Positions 40,336 to 50,328 of a DNA stretch of 64,000 nucleotides are shown here, in pieces (position 1 is the first letter of the stretch; each line of letters begins with the position of its first letter). This DNA is from Erwinia sp. JUb26 (GTDB taxonomy: Bacteria > Pseudomonadota > Gammaproteobacteria > Enterobacterales > Enterobacteriaceae): NCBI RefSeq assembly GCF_003751505.1, contig NZ_RJVB01000007.1, positions 62,001 to 126,000 of the forward strand, read 5' to 3'. The notes beneath the pieces were generated by a model. That model was not told the origin of the DNA and did not search any database. It was given only the letters and a program-made list of their open reading frames with translations. Both the position numbers and the translations under genes were made by a program.

Positions 40336-41700
40336 CTATTCGCCCTGCAGCATTGCATCGTGCGGAGCGTTGTCGCGCAGGCTTTTGGTCATCAGGAACC
40401 AGATGTAGGCCACCGCCATCAGCCCAACGAAGACAGCACCGATCAGCGGGTTAAACCACAGCATCGCTATCAGGCACACCACCGCCAGCACCAGCGCAAT
40501 GCCCGGAACAATCGGGTAGCCCGGCGCAAGGAAGCTGCGGTCCAGCTCTGGTGCAGTACGGCGCAGGCGGAACAGGCTAAGCATACTCATTAGATACATC
40601 ACAATGGCACCGAACACGGCCATGGTGATCATCGCGGCGGTCAGCGTCATGCCCTGCAGGTTAATCCAGCTGTCGCTGAAAATGGCCGCAATACCAATCA
40701 CGCCACCGGCGATAATGGCCCGGTGCGGCGTCTGAAAGCGCGACAGTTTAGCCAGACCGGCGGGCAGATATCCGGCGCGGGAGAGGGCGAAGAACTGACG
40801 CGAATAGCCGAGAATAATGCCGTGGAAGCTGGCAATCAGGCCGAACAGACCAATCCACACCAGCATATGCATCCAGTTCGAGTTGCTGCCGACGATCATC
40901 TTCATCGCCTGCGGCAGTGGATCGTTGATATTCGACAGCGTACGCCAGTCTCCGGCACCGCCCGCCATCAGCATCACGCCAATCGCCAGCACCACCAGGG
41001 TCAGAATCCCGGCGATATAGGCGCGGGGAATGGTTCGCTTCGGATCCTTCGCTTCTTCTGCCGCCATCGCTGCGCCCTCGATAGCGAGGAAGAACCAGAT
41101 GGCAAACGGAATCGCCGCAAAGATGCCGGACACCGCAGGCAGGCCAAAGTGTTCACCGCCCGCCCAGCCGTTGGCGGCAAAGTTCGCGATGCTGAACCCC
41201 GGGGCAACCACGCCCATAAACACCAGCAGTTCGAACACCGCCAGCACCGTGACCACCAGTTCAAACATCGCCGCCAGCTTCACGCCAAGGATGTTCAGCG
41301 TCATAAACACCACATAGGCCCCGACGGCGGCATATTTCGGGTTCAGCTCCGGATACTGCACGTTCAGATACGCACCGATGGCCATGGCGATGGCCGGTGG
41401 CGCAAAGACAAACTCGATCAGCGTGGCCATACCGGCAATCAGGCCACCGGTTTCACCAAACGCGCGGCGGCTGTAGGCAAACGGGCCGCCGGCATGGGGG
41501 ATCGCCGTGGTCAGTTCGGTAAAGCTGAAGATAAAACAGCTGTACATCGTCGCGACCATTAACGTCGTCAGCAGGAAGCCCAGCGTTCCCGCCACGCCCC
41601 AGCCGTAGCTCCAGCCAAAATATTCCCCTGAAATCACCAGCCCTACCGCAATGCCCCACAGATGTATCGTCCCTAATGCGGGCTTCAAAGTGTTGTTCAT
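40336..41700 (-). CDS. eat: Ethanolamine-type APC permease
   Basis: A 454-residue, 12-helix amino acid-polyamine-organocation transporter. The start MNNTLKPALGTIHLW follows GGGGAAT, and the extension upstream is non-coding. LVISGEYFGWSYGWGVAGTLGF and IPHAGGPFAYSRRAFGETGGLIAG are characteristic of the ethanolamine permease subgroup (Eat) of the APC family. No eut operon is present. Divergent from it is a small-molecule kinase gene, so the substrate may be ethanolamine or another amino alcohol phosphorylated inside; that link is inference. Confidence 0.82.
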   Translation of the reverse strand: MNNTLKPALGTIHLWGIAVGLVISGEYFGWSYGWGVAGTLGFLLTTLMVATMYSCFIFSFTELTTAIPHAGGPFAYSRRAFGETGGLIAGMATLIEFVFAPPAIAMAIGAYLNVQYPELNPKYAAVGAYVVFMTLNILGVKLAAMFELVVTVLAVFELLVFMGVVAPGFSIANFAANGWAGGEHFGLPAVSGIFAAIPFAIWFFLAIEGAAMAAEEAKDPKRTIPRAYIAGILTLVVLAIGVMLMAGGAGDWRTLSNINDPLPQAMKMIVGSNSNWMHMLVWIGLFGLIASFHGIILGYSRQFFALSRAGYLPAGLAKLSRFQTPHRAIIAGGVIGIAAIFSDSWINLQGMTLTAAMITMAVFGAIVMYLMSMLSLFRLRRTAPELDRSFLAPGYPIVPGIALVLAVVCLIAMLWFNPLIGAVFVGLMAVAYIWFLMTKSLRDNAPHDAMLQGE

Positions 41701-41789
41701 AGCGTATTCCCCGTCGTTGATGTTGTCGTGACCCGATAATGCCGCCGCTGCCTGGGGGGAAACTTGACGGCGGCAATGAGATTTGTCGC

Positions 41790-41839
41790 CTGCGGTCAAC
41801 TTACTCACGCGGAAAATGCCGCCTGTACGCTGCGGTCAA
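41790..41839. promoter_or_regulatory. Direct repeat CTGCGGTCAA between permease and kinase genes
   Basis: CTGCGGTCAA occurs at 41790-41799 and again at 41830-41839, exactly 40 bp apart (about four helical turns), with a further GGTCAA at 41854-41859. Direct repeats in phase are typical of AraC-family activator sites, and an AraC-type gene follows the kinase. The repeat lies in the 228-bp divergent promoter region. Confidence 0.5.
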
Positions 41840-41928
41840 AACTGGGTCGTTTAAGGTCAAGCTGGAAAGAGTCGGGTGCAGGATGCTGATAGCACGGAAG
41901 TACAGACTAACGCTGACTATGGAGCCGG

Positions 41929-42936
41929 ATGATGACCGCCAAACAATATGACACCTTGAGTAATGAGGCGCTGCTGCGCCTGGCCGAATGCGCGTTGAGC
42001 CGTTACGCACCTGCGCTGCAGGGAAAGCTGAACCTGCTGTGTCGTTCAGAAAACTCGACGTATTTGCTACAGGCTGCGGGAAAACGCTACGCCCTGCGGC
42101 TGCACCGCGCCGACTATCATCAGCGGGCGGATATTGAAAGTGAACTGCAGTGGCTGGATGCACTGCGCCAGACCGGCATTGAAGTGCCGGAGGCGGTGAG
42201 CGATGTTGAAGGGCAGCGAGTGCAGACCCTGACCATGGCGGACGGCTCGGTTCGTCACGCCGTGCTGTTCAACTGGATAGAAGGGGAGATGCCGGGCACC
42301 GACGTTGATCCGCGCGCCTTCCAGCAGCTGGGGAATATCACCGCCCGCCTGCACCAGCACAGCCGCAGCTGGCAGCGCCCGGCGGGCTTCCAGCGGATCG
42401 TCTGGGATCACCACACCATGGTCAGTCCGCAAAGCCACTGGGGTGACTGGCGCGATGCGCCGAATCTCCGTTCAGCCGATCATCGGATCGTCGAGGAAGC
42501 CATTGCGCGGGTTGGCGATGAGATGGCCGACTTTGGTAAGGATCCGCAGCGCTACGGGCTGATTCACGCCGATCTGCGGCTGACCAACCTGCTGCTGGAT
42601 AACGGCCAGACGCGGGTGATCGATTTTGACGACTGCGGTTTCGGCTGGTATCTGCACGATCTGGCGGCGGCGATCAGTTTTGTTGAGCATCATCCTCGTG
42701 CCGGCGAGTGGGTGGATCACTGGCTGCGCGGCTATGAGCAGGTGGCGCACATCAACGATGCCGACATGGAGAAAGTGCCGACGCTGCTGATCCAGCGCCG
42801 CATTCAGCTGCTCGCCTGGGCGGGATCGCATGCGGAAACGGAAATGGCCCAAAGCCTGGGATCGCAATGGGCGGATCATTCGGTACGTCTGTGCCGTTCC
42901 TATCTGGCGCGCGACGGGCTGCCGATCGGCGCATGA
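41929..42936 (+). CDS. APH-family phosphotransferase (possible amino-alcohol kinase)
   Basis: A protein of 335 residues (334 if the second ATG, better spaced from GGAG, is used). The kinase-like fold of the aminoglycoside phosphotransferase/choline kinase/homoserine kinase family is shown by YALRLHR with the ATP lysine-region arginine, catalytic loop HADLRLTNLLLD, and metal motif VIDFDDCGFGWYLHDLA. It is divergent from an ethanolamine-type permease. Kinases of this family phosphorylate amino alcohols in related bacteria, but no phospho-lyase gene is adjacent, so the substrate remains open. SrkA-like protein kinases are an alternative. Confidence 0.8.
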   Translation: MMTAKQYDTLSNEALLRLAECALSRYAPALQGKLNLLCRSENSTYLLQAAGKRYALRLHRADYHQRADIESELQWLDALRQTGIEVPEAVSDVEGQRVQTLTMADGSVRHAVLFNWIEGEMPGTDVDPRAFQQLGNITARLHQHSRSWQRPAGFQRIVWDHHTMVSPQSHWGDWRDAPNLRSADHRIVEEAIARVGDEMADFGKDPQRYGLIHADLRLTNLLLDNGQTRVIDFDDCGFGWYLHDLAAAISFVEHHPRAGEWVDHWLRGYEQVAHINDADMEKVPTLLIQRRIQLLAWAGSHAETEMAQSLGSQWADHSVRLCRSYLARDGLPIGA

Positions 42937-43080
42937 TCCTGCACCGCCAGGGCGCAGCACTGCTCGCTGGCGGTGCCCGATACACCGTCGGGTGACGTTA
43001 ACATGTTGATTTTCACTCCGGTTGCAGTTGGTACGATATTTGCTGTTTATCAGGTTATCGACGGCGGCACTAAGGTGATG

Positions 43081-44154
43081 ATGATCATGCAAACTTTACT
43101 GAACAGACATCCCGATCTCAGCCATGTTCTGCACGGTGGGAGCGTCAGCAATCGCGGCGTTCTGGCGGCAGCAGCCAGCGGATTAAGTGGTTTCATCAGT
43201 GAACGGGGCGGGGACGTGGACCGCATTTTCGGCATCAGCGGCATTGATGCCGAGCTGCTGGCACAGCCGACGCTGAGCCTGGGGTTGATTAACTACTGTC
43301 GGGTGATGGAAGAATCGGCGCGATATTCGGACTGTGATAACTTCGGTTTACACTACGGCAGGCAGTTTAAACCGCAGTCATTAGGGCTGATTGGCTATAT
43401 CGGGCTGTGCAGCGCAACGCTGGAACAGGCGCTGCACAATGTGGTGCACGCGTTTCCCTGGCATCAGCGCGATACCTTAACCCGCCTGGTAGACAAAGGG
43501 GACAGCTGGCGGCTGGATTATCAGGTGCGCCACGGCGCTATTCTTTGCCGTCGTCAGGATGCCGAACTGACGCTGGGCATGTTTCTCAATCTTATCCGCC
43601 ACGCTGCCGGAAAAAACTGGGCCCCGCGTGAGGTGCATTTTGAGCATCCGCGCCCCGAGCAGTGGCACGAGCACTGTAAGGTGTTTGATGCGCCGGTTTA
43701 CTTCGATCAGCCGTTTAACTCGCTGGTGATCATGAAGCGCGATCTGGCGCGCGCGATGCCGGACAGCGATCCGCTGTTGCTGGGCGTGATGCAGGATGCT
43801 ATCCAGCGGCTTAACGCTAGTGCCAGCCAGCAGAATCTTGTCGATCGGGCTCGTTCGCAGGTGAATATGGCGCTGCTGCAGGGAGAGCCGACGCTGGAAG
43901 AGGTGGCGGAAAATATGGGGATGTCGAGCTGGTCTTTACAGCGCCGGCTGCGGGAGGAAGGAGTGAGTTTTACCGCGCTGGTGGATAAGGTGCGCTGTGA
44001 GATGGCGACCCACTATTTGCAGCAGCGGCAGCTGCCTATTTCGGAGATGGCGCTGCTGCTGGGGTATTCCGAGGTGAGTGCGTTTTCCCGCGCTTTCCGC
44101 CGCTGGTTTGGCGTGAGTCCTCGCCAGTGGCGGCAGGAGGAGCAGGCGAGTTAA
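43081..44154 (+). CDS. AraC-family regulator (arabinose-binding-domain 2 type)
   Basis: A 357-residue regulator. Residues about 20-210 match the long N-terminal domain of OruR/ArgR-type AraC proteins (LSGFISERGGDVDRIFGISGID, FGLHYGRQFKPQSLGLIGY). The C-terminal HTH pair spans about 255-350 (PTLEEVAENMGMSSWSLQRRLREEGVSF; LPISEMALLLGYSEVSAFSRAFRRWFGVSPRQWR). The start follows AAGG at 5 bases; two other ATGs lie within 9 bp. It probably activates the permease and kinase genes next to it. Confidence 0.85.
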   Translation: MIMQTLLNRHPDLSHVLHGGSVSNRGVLAAAASGLSGFISERGGDVDRIFGISGIDAELLAQPTLSLGLINYCRVMEESARYSDCDNFGLHYGRQFKPQSLGLIGYIGLCSATLEQALHNVVHAFPWHQRDTLTRLVDKGDSWRLDYQVRHGAILCRRQDAELTLGMFLNLIRHAAGKNWAPREVHFEHPRPEQWHEHCKVFDAPVYFDQPFNSLVIMKRDLARAMPDSDPLLLGVMQDAIQRLNASASQQNLVDRARSQVNMALLQGEPTLEEVAENMGMSSWSLQRRLREEGVSFTALVDKVRCEMATHYLQQRQLPISEMALLLGYSEVSAFSRAFRRWFGVSPRQWRQEEQAS

Positions 44155-44259
44155 CGTTTGAATCGTATCGTGCAGCCGCAGCTTGATTCATGTGATCGGT
44201 AGATCAACGGCTAAATGAGATGGTTACGGGTGTAGTCTGCCCCACCGGCGCTCTGCGCT

Positions 44260-44457
44260 GACCGGCTGGTGCCCCGGGCTGGCGGTCCTCGCGTCGCGCA
44301 AGGCGCGATTCCTTCGCTCCGTTTGTCGGTTTTCCGGACCGGCACGGACGGGACCTCCCTGTCCCGGCCGCACCTTGCGCCCGCGTCCTGCGGGCTTATC
44401 CGAACCTTCTCACTGCGCTCAGCGCTGCGGATTGCCACTCCGGGGCACCAGCCGGTC
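44260..44457. repeat. Palindromic element copy A (198 bp)
   Basis: The ends are perfect 18-bp inverted repeats: GACCGGCTGGTGCCCCGG at 44260-44277 and its exact complement at 44440-44457. Inside are GGTCCTCGCG about 24 bp from the left end, CGGACCGG about 75 bp in, a CGGGAC-CTCCCT-GTCCCG hairpin near 44350, and CTCAGCGCTGCGGAT about 25 bp from the right end. All of these except the inner hairpin recur at matching positions, in inverse orientation, in copy B. No protein frame fits. It lies in the 641-bp gap between the AraC gene and sbcC. Confidence 0.85.
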
Positions 44458-44516
44458 TTCGCGTTGATGCCGGAGCGGTCTTTACTACGCAGCGAGCAAA
44501 ATGAAAAAAGGGGAAC

Positions 44517-44712
44517 GGCCTCTGCCGGGGCTGCCGGGACATCCGCAGCGCTGAGGGGAGGGCAGCTGGCCAGGAGCCGCCAACAGGGATGTTGGCGGCA
44601 GGCGAAGTCGGGTCAGGGATGACACGTCTTCACCGGTCCGTGCGGCCGGATGCGTGAGCCGAAGGGACCGCAGCGCGGCGCGAGGACCCGCCCGGCAGCC
44701 CCGGCAGAGGCC
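44517..44712. repeat. Palindromic element copy B (196 bp, inverted relative to A)
   Basis: The ends are perfect 22-bp inverted repeats at 44517-44538 and 44691-44712 (left arm GGCCTCTGCCGGGGCTGC, then CGGG). Read on the minus strand it carries GGGTCCTCGCG, CCTTCG, CGGACCGG and CTCAGCGCTGCGGAT at the same distances from the ends as copy A, so the two are homologous, opposed and 59 bp apart. The terminal stems differ in sequence between A and B yet both pair perfectly. A further GCCGCCAAC/GTTGGCGGC hairpin (44576-44599) lies inside. Confidence 0.85.
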
Positions 44713-44795
44713 GGGCACCCAGCAACTCTGTTCCAGCGACATAACCCGCCATCGATCAGTCACCGATCGCCTGTGCTACAGCCCACCGGTGATAC

Positions 44796-47700
44796 TTATC
44801 CCGTCGGCGTCTCCAGCCGACTGTAGCCAAGACCGTTGATCTTACGCACCCGAATCTGCACCGGTATGCGCTCCTTCATCGCCTCAACGTGGCTGATCAC
44901 CCCGATGGTTTTACCGCTGGCGTTTAACGCATCCAGCGCATCCAGCGCGCTGTCCAGCGTCTCGGCATCCAGCGTGCCGAAGCCTTCATCGAGGAACAGC
45001 GACTCGATGCGCGTCTTGTGGCTGACCAGATCGGAGAGCGCCAGCGCCAGCGCCAGACTGACCAGGAAGCTCTCGCCGCCGGACAGCGTGCGCGTGTCGC
45101 GGCGGGCATCCGCCTGCCAGGTGTCCACCACCTCCAGCTCCAGCACCTCCTGGGTTTTGCGCTGCAGCAGATAGCGGCCGTGCAGGCGATTGAGCTGATT
45201 ATTCGCCAGCCAGACCAGGTGATCGAGCGTCAGCCCCTGGGCAAAGCGGCGGAATTTATCGCCATCGCGTGAGCCGATCAGCTGGTTCAGATACGCCCAG
45301 TCCTCCACCCGCTGTTCGTTATCGGCGATCTGTGCCAGCAGGGACTGGAGCTGCTGGCGGCGCGAGGCGTCGTAGCTCAGCTGCTGGCGAAGCTGTCCCT
45401 GTAAACCGGCATTCTCACGCAGCTGACGGCCCAGTTCCGCCACGCTGGCGGCCAGCGTGTCACGCACCGTGCCGCTATCCTGGCCATTTTCCGGGCTGCC
45501 TTCCTGCTGATGGCTGACCTTTTCTTCGCTCTCTTTCAGTCGCGCCGCCAGCACCAGCAGCTGCGCATCCAGCGACTGAAGCTGGCCGAGCAGGGTGTTT
45601 GCCTGGTCCTGCTGCTGCTGCCAGAGCTGCTGATAGCGGCGGGAGGCGGTAGCATACTCGGCGGCCTGCTCGCGCAGCTGCTGCTGAACATGAGCGATGA
45701 TGCGATCGCCAAACAGCTGCTGACGCTGCTGCTGGCAGTGAGCCAGTGCCTGCTGCTGCTCGCCGATGCGCTGGTTTTGTGCCTCCAGCTGTGCCTGCTG
45801 CTGCGCCAGCTCCTCGTCCAGCGCCTGCTGACGGCTGCTCAGGGTTGCCAGCTCCGGTATCAGCTGCGTCAGCGCGGTGGCGTTCTGCTGCCACTGCTGC
45901 CAGTGCTGTTCACGCAGCTGCAGCCAGCCGTGATAGTCGCCGTTCTCCGGCAGCGCCAGCTCCAGCGGCAGCAGGCTTTCGGCCAGTGCGCTGCGCTGTT
46001 GAGCAGCCTGCTGCTCTTCCTGCGTCAGCTGCTGGCGCTGCTCGTCCAGCAGGCGGCTGGCGGTATCAAACTGCTGCTGCTGAAGCTGCGTTTGCTGTTG
46101 CAGCGTCTGCACCGCCTGCTGCTGCTGGTAGAGATGTTCTTTCTGCTGCTGAAAGATGCGCTCCGCCTGCTCGAGGGCGTTAAGCTGCTGCTGCTGATTT
46201 TGCTCCAGCTGCTCCTGCTCTTGCAGCCAGGCCGTCACCCGCTCGCCGTCATCGGGACTGAAGGTCAGCGCCAGCGCCTGCACCGCGTTTTGCCAGTGCT
46301 GTTCAAGCTGAGCGGCCTGCTCGTCGGCCTCCAGGCGATCCTGCTTCAGGCGCTCTTCCTGTCGCTGCCACTGTTTCAGCTGCGCGCTACAGGCGCTGCC
46401 GCGCTCTTTTAATTCCTGCTCCTGCCGTTCTAGTTCCGCCAGTCGCTGCTGCGTTTCCGAAAGCTGTAATGCCTGATACTCCGCGACGGCAGGGTGATCG
46501 GTCGAGCCGCACAGCGGACAGGGGTGGCCCGATTCCAGGCGGGCGCGATGTTCTTCCAGGCTGGCGATACGCTGTTCAAGGTCGCGGCGCGCTTTAACAT
46601 CCTGCAAATGCTGGTTTTTCTCTTTCCAGCTGGTGCGTAGTGTAAGTAACTGCTCACTAGTTTGCGCTATTTCCCGCGCCAGCTGCTGCTCATCCTGCTG
46701 CAGGCGGCTTCGCCGGGCGGTTAACAGCTGCCACTGCGGTTGCAGCGTAGCCAACTGCTGGCGCTGTGGACGCTGGTGGGCAAACTGTTGCAGCCCGACG
46801 CGCAGGGATTCGGCAGAGTGCTGCTGTTGCAGGGGGTGCAGGACCTGAGCGGCCTTTTCCAGCGCCTGCTGCGCTTCGGTGAGCTGCTGCTGGAGTGGAA
46901 CGGCCTGCTGAATGAGCTGCTGACGGGTGCGATCCAGCTGCTGCAGTTCCTGCTGCTGGGCCTCAACGCGCAGGCGCAGGGCAGAGAGTGACTGCTCACT
47001 TTTTTGCTGCTGGCTGAATCGTTCACGCCACAGCGGCAGAGATTCGCCATAATGCGCGAAGCGGGGATGCGCATCCCGCCACTGCTGCAGCTGCTGCTGC
47101 GCCGACAGTTTATCCTGCTGAATCTGCTGGTTTTTTATACGTTCCTGCTGGCGGGACTGGAGTGACAGTTGGTGCTGACTTCGCTCCTGCTCCAGCTGTT
47201 TCAGCCGATCGCCCAGCGAAGACAGCTGATGGTCAAGCGGGATCACCTGCTCGGCAATCAGCGTTTCCTGCACCAGCCGCTGCGCCTGATGCTGCTCCTC
47301 CGCCTGTTGTGCCTGCTCCCGCTGCTGTGCGGCATTGCCCAGTGCGTCCTGCGCCTGCCTGAGCTGTTCCGTCAGCCTCTGCTGCTGCTGGACGAGGTTT
47401 TTCTGGTCCTGCTGAAGCTGCTCCAACTGCTGCCACTCCTGCAGCTGTTGCTGCTGCTGTTGCAGCTGCGAAGTGAGTACCTGCTCATCGGCAACCTGTT
47501 GCGTCAGGCGGTCGCTGAACTCCTGCTGTTGCTCATCACTCAGCAGATCCATCCCCGATGCCTGGGTACGCAGGCCGTCGAGTTCGGTTTTTGCCAGCTT
47601 GTGGCGCTCAAAGACCTGCGCCGACAGCCGACCGTAGATTTCGGTACCGGTCAGCTCTTCCAGCAGCTCGGCACGCTTGTTGGCATCGGCGTTAAGGAAC

Positions 47701-48179
47701 GCCGCGAACTGACCCTGTGACAGCATCATCGATTTGGTAAAGCGCTCAAAGTCCAGGCCGGTAAGGCTGGCAATCATCTCCAGCTTATCTTTGACCTTAT
47801 CGGCGACGATTTGATTGTCTTCGCAGCGCGCCAGCTCCACGCGAGGCGCCTGAAGATTGCCGTCGGCGGCCCCGCGCGCGCGGTTCTGGCTCCAGAAGGC
47901 ACGCCAGGCAACGCCTTTTACCTCGAACTCGACTTCCGCCAGGCATTCTGCGGTGTCGCGGGTCATCAGGTCGTTTTGCGACTGGGTGATGCTCTTCAGG
48001 CGCGGGGTTTCGTGATACAGCGCCAGGCAGATGGCGTCGAGAAGGGTGGTTTTCCCGGCTCCGGTCGGGCCGGTAATCGCAAACAGCCCGTTGCTGGCAA
48101 AAGGCTCGGCGCTGAAGTCGATTTTCCATTCGCCCTTCAGCGAGTTCAGATTCTTAAAGCGTAAGGTTAAAATTTTCAC
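44796..48179 (-). CDS. sbcC: Exonuclease subunit SbcC
   Basis: A 1127-residue SMC/Rad50-type ATPase. The N-terminal Walker A is GPTGAGKTT (about 38-46). Two long coiled-coil arms surround the zinc hook CPLCG in the middle, and the C-terminal signature [20 protein letters not shown] is followed by Walker [13 protein letters not shown]. With SbcD it opens and cuts DNA hairpins and protein-blocked ends. The arms are extremely glutamine-rich (long QQQ runs), longer than the 1048 residues of E. coli SbcC, which also creates long false antisense frames of leucine. It overlaps sbcD by 4 bp. Confidence 0.96.
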   Translation of the reverse strand: MKILTLRFKNLNSLKGEWKIDFSAEPFASNGLFAITGPTGAGKTTLLDAICLALYHETPRLKSITQSQNDLMTRDTAECLAEVEFEVKGVAWRAFWSQNRARGAADGNLQAPRVELARCEDNQIVADKVKDKLEMIASLTGLDFERFTKSMMLSQGQFAAFLNADANKRAELLEELTGTEIYGRLSAQVFERHKLAKTELDGLRTQASGMDLLSDEQQQEFSDRLTQQVADEQVLTSQLQQQQQQLQEWQQLEQLQQDQKNLVQQQQRLTEQLRQAQDALGNAAQQREQAQQAEEQHQAQRLVQETLIAEQVIPLDHQLSSLGDRLKQLEQERSQHQLSLQSRQQERIKNQQIQQDKLSAQQQLQQWRDAHPRFAHYGESLPLWRERFSQQQKSEQSLSALRLRVEAQQQELQQLDRTRQQLIQQAVPLQQQLTEAQQALEKAAQVLHPLQQQHSAESLRVGLQQFAHQRPQRQQLATLQPQWQLLTARRSRLQQDEQQLAREIAQTSEQLLTLRTSWKEKNQHLQDVKARRDLEQRIASLEEHRARLESGHPCPLCGSTDHPAVAEYQALQLSETQQRLAELERQEQELKERGSACSAQLKQWQRQEERLKQDRLEADEQAAQLEQHWQNAVQALALTFSPDDGERVTAWLQEQEQLEQNQQQQLNALEQAERIFQQQKEHLYQQQQAVQTLQQQTQLQQQQFDTASRLLDEQRQQLTQEEQQAAQQRSALAESLLPLELALPENGDYHGWLQLREQHWQQWQQNATALTQLIPELATLSSRQQALDEELAQQQAQLEAQNQRIGEQQQALAHCQQQRQQLFGDRIIAHVQQQLREQAAEYATASRRYQQLWQQQQDQANTLLGQLQSLDAQLLVLAARLKESEEKVSHQQEGSPENGQDSGTVRDTLAASVAELGRQLRENAGLQGQLRQQLSYDASRRQQLQSLLAQIADNEQRVEDWAYLNQLIGSRDGDKFRRFAQGLTLDHLVWLANNQLNRLHGRYLLQRKTQEVLELEVVDTWQADARRDTRTLSGGESFLVSLALALALSDLVSHKTRIESLFLDEGFGTLDAETLDSALDALDALNASGKTIGVISHVEAMKERIPVQIRVRKINGLGYSRLETPTG

Positions 48180-49396
48180 GGTTGCTCCTCGTTGCGTACC
48201 GCTTCCAGCGTCTGTGCGAACAGGGCTTCAGCGCGCGCCAGCCGTTCCGGCTCGCCTTCCTCCAGCGCCAGGCGGCGGGCAAATACTTCTTCCACGCTCA
48301 GTTCGCTGAGGGTTTCATTATTCTGCCGGGCGATGACCCGCTCTCGCTGCTCGCGGCTGCGGCGAAGCAGCACCACCTCCACCGGCAGCGTTTCGGTGAG
48401 CTGCTGGATGCGGCGCTGAAGCTCGCTGAGCCAGTCATCGGTCACAATTTCGATATCCAGCCAGATTAATTTTCCCTGCGGATCCGGCTCCAGCGCGGCC
48501 AGCTGTTCTTCAATCTCTTCCAGCGAGCCTTTAATCATCTGCATCGGCTGAAACAGCGGGATCGCCAGCGGGGTAACCTTGCTTAGCGCGCCGTCGGCAA
48601 AATCCACCACGAAAACGCTTTTCTCTTTGCCCAACTCATCAAAGCTCAGCGGGATCGGCGAGCCGCTGTAGCGAATGTGCTCGCTGTTAGCCACGCGCTG
48701 GGCGCGGTGGATATGGCCGAGCGCAATATAGTCAGCGGGCGGGAAGGCATCGGCTGGGAAGGCGTCCAGCGTGCCGATGTAAATATCGCGCACCGCGTCG
48801 CTTTTGGTCACCCCCATGGTAGTCAGATGCCCGGTGGCGATCACCGGCAGCGTCAGATTAAGGGCGGCCCGCTGCGCCAGCGCCTCCTGCCAGCAGCGTT
48901 GATAGTGGTCGGTGATGGCCTCCAGCAGGGTTTGCTGCTTGTCGCGCCCCGACTGGCCGCTCTGGCTGCGCATAATATCGCGCGGGCGAAGGAACGGAAT
49001 GGCGCACAGCATCGCTCCCGGCTGGCCGTCGCGGGTGTTGAGCACCAGCACCTGGTCGCAGATATCGTCGCTGGCGGCGGCGATCACCCGGGTATTCAGG
49101 CAGGCCAGCAGCTCACGCGATTCATTCAGCGTCGCCACCGAATCGTGATTGCCGCCCAGCACCACCAGCTGGCAGCCGGTCTGCTGTAAATTCACCACAA
49201 AGCGGTTATACAGCTCGCGGGCGTAACTCGGCGGCGATCCGGTATCAAAAATATCACCGGCGACTATAATCGCATCAGCCTGCTCCGCTTCCGCCTGCGT
49301 CAGCAGCCAGTCGAGAAAGGCCTGATGTTCAGCCGCCCGGCTTTTGGTATAGAAAAACTGTCCGAGATGCCAGTCGGCGGTATGAATGATGCGCAT
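48176..49396 (-). CDS. sbcD: Exonuclease subunit SbcD
   Basis: A 406-residue Mre11-type nuclease. The metallophosphoesterase motifs are in order: DWHLGQ (Asp8, His10), [19 protein letters not shown] and ATGHL. The C-terminal capping part contacts SbcC. In E. coli the complex cleaves long palindromes that extrude as hairpins during replication. The sbcD-sbcC pair diverges from phoB, as in E. coli. Confidence 0.96.
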   Translation of the reverse strand: MRIIHTADWHLGQFFYTKSRAAEHQAFLDWLLTQAEAEQADAIIVAGDIFDTGSPPSYARELYNRFVVNLQQTGCQLVVLGGNHDSVATLNESRELLACLNTRVIAAASDDICDQVLVLNTRDGQPGAMLCAIPFLRPRDIMRSQSGQSGRDKQQTLLEAITDHYQRCWQEALAQRAALNLTLPVIATGHLTTMGVTKSDAVRDIYIGTLDAFPADAFPPADYIALGHIHRAQRVANSEHIRYSGSPIPLSFDELGKEKSVFVVDFADGALSKVTPLAIPLFQPMQMIKGSLEEIEEQLAALEPDPQGKLIWLDIEIVTDDWLSELQRRIQQLTETLPVEVVLLRRSREQRERVIARQNNETLSELSVEEVFARRLALEEGEPERLARAEALFAQTLEAVRNEEQP

Positions 49397-49544
49397 GTCA
49401 CTCCCTGCATAGCCTGATGATGTTGCGGGGGATTATAAACGCTGTTGCTGTGAACGGGGCAAGTGATTGCCGGCGGTCAGGATGAAATCATCCGCGCTGC
49501 TTTTTCTCTATGCTCCCGATTCCAGGGGTGTTTTTTTCATAAAA

Positions 49545-49562
49545 TTGTCATAAAACTGACGC
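49545..49562 (+). promoter_or_regulatory. Pho box of phoBR
   Basis: TTGTCATAAAACTGACGC matches the PhoB site (CTGTCATA-A/T-A-A/T-CTGTCA) and is part of an 11-bp periodic series (TTTCATAAAAT, TGTCATAAAAC, TGACGCATAAT). It lies 54 bp before the phoB ATG, so PhoB autoactivation is expected as in E. coli. Confidence 0.82.
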
Positions 49563-49615
49563 ATAATGACGCCGCATATCCCCCGTGACAGCCTGTCACA
49601 TTAGCAGGAGCAATA

Positions 49616-50305
49616 ATGGCTAAGCGTATTTTGGTAGTTGAAGATGAAGCCCCAATCCGCGAGATGTTGTGTTTCGTTCTTGAACAAAACGACTATCAAC
49701 CTATTGAAGCTGAGGATTACGACAGCGCGGTCAGCCTGCTGATTGAACCCTGGCCGGATTTGATTCTGCTGGACTGGATGCTGCCGGGCGGCTCCGGCAT
49801 TCAGTTTATTAAGCATCTGAAGCGTGAAGCGATGACCCGTGATATTCCGGTGATGATGCTCACGGCCCGCGGCGAAGAGGAAGACCGCGTGCGTGGCCTG
49901 GAAGTGGGTGCCGACGACTACATTACCAAACCGTTCTCGCCGAAGGAGCTGATGGCGCGAATCAAAGCCGTGATGCGCCGTATTTCGCCGATGGCGGTGG
50001 AAGAGGTGATTGAGATGCAGGGGCTGAGCCTCGACCCGTCCTCTCACCGCGTGATGTCGGATACCCAGCCGCTGGAAATGGGGCCAACAGAGTATAAGCT
50101 GCTGCACTTCTTTATGACGCACCCGGAGCGGGTTTACAGCCGCGAACAGTTGCTAAACCACGTCTGGGGGACTAACGTTTACGTCGAAGACCGTACCGTT
50201 GACGTGCATATTCGTCGCCTGCGTAAAGCCTTAGAGCTGACCGGGCACGATCGCATGGTACAAACCGTTCGTGGAACAGGTTACCGTTTCTCTGCACGCT
50301 ACTGA
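49616..50305 (+). CDS. phoB: Phosphate regulon response regulator PhoB
   Basis: A 229-residue OmpR-class response regulator. The receiver domain has Asp10/Glu11, phospho-acceptor Asp53 in LLDWMLPG, and the conserved lysine in KPFSPKEL. The C-terminal winged helix includes [22 protein letters not shown] and [16 protein letters not shown]. It activates the Pho regulon when phosphate is scarce. A Pho box precedes it and phoR follows after 23 bp. Confidence 0.97.
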   Translation: MAKRILVVEDEAPIREMLCFVLEQNDYQPIEAEDYDSAVSLLIEPWPDLILLDWMLPGGSGIQFIKHLKREAMTRDIPVMMLTARGEEEDRVRGLEVGADDYITKPFSPKELMARIKAVMRRISPMAVEEVIEMQGLSLDPSSHRVMSDTQPLEMGPTEYKLLHFFMTHPERVYSREQLLNHVWGTNVYVEDRTVDVHIRRLRKALELTGHDRMVQTVRGTGYRFSARY

Positions 50306-50328
50306 TCGTTCGCACTGGAGTCTGAACC

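Noticed and set aside
44269..44839. Short frames across the palindromic elements
   Set aside because: They are low-complexity Arg/Pro/Gly frames on both strands generated by GC-rich palindromes, without ribosome sites.
45510..47720. Long plus-strand frames rich in leucine or alanine opposite sbcC
   Set aside because: They are antisense shadows of the glutamine-rich SbcC coiled coil (CAG read as CTG) and lack ribosome sites.
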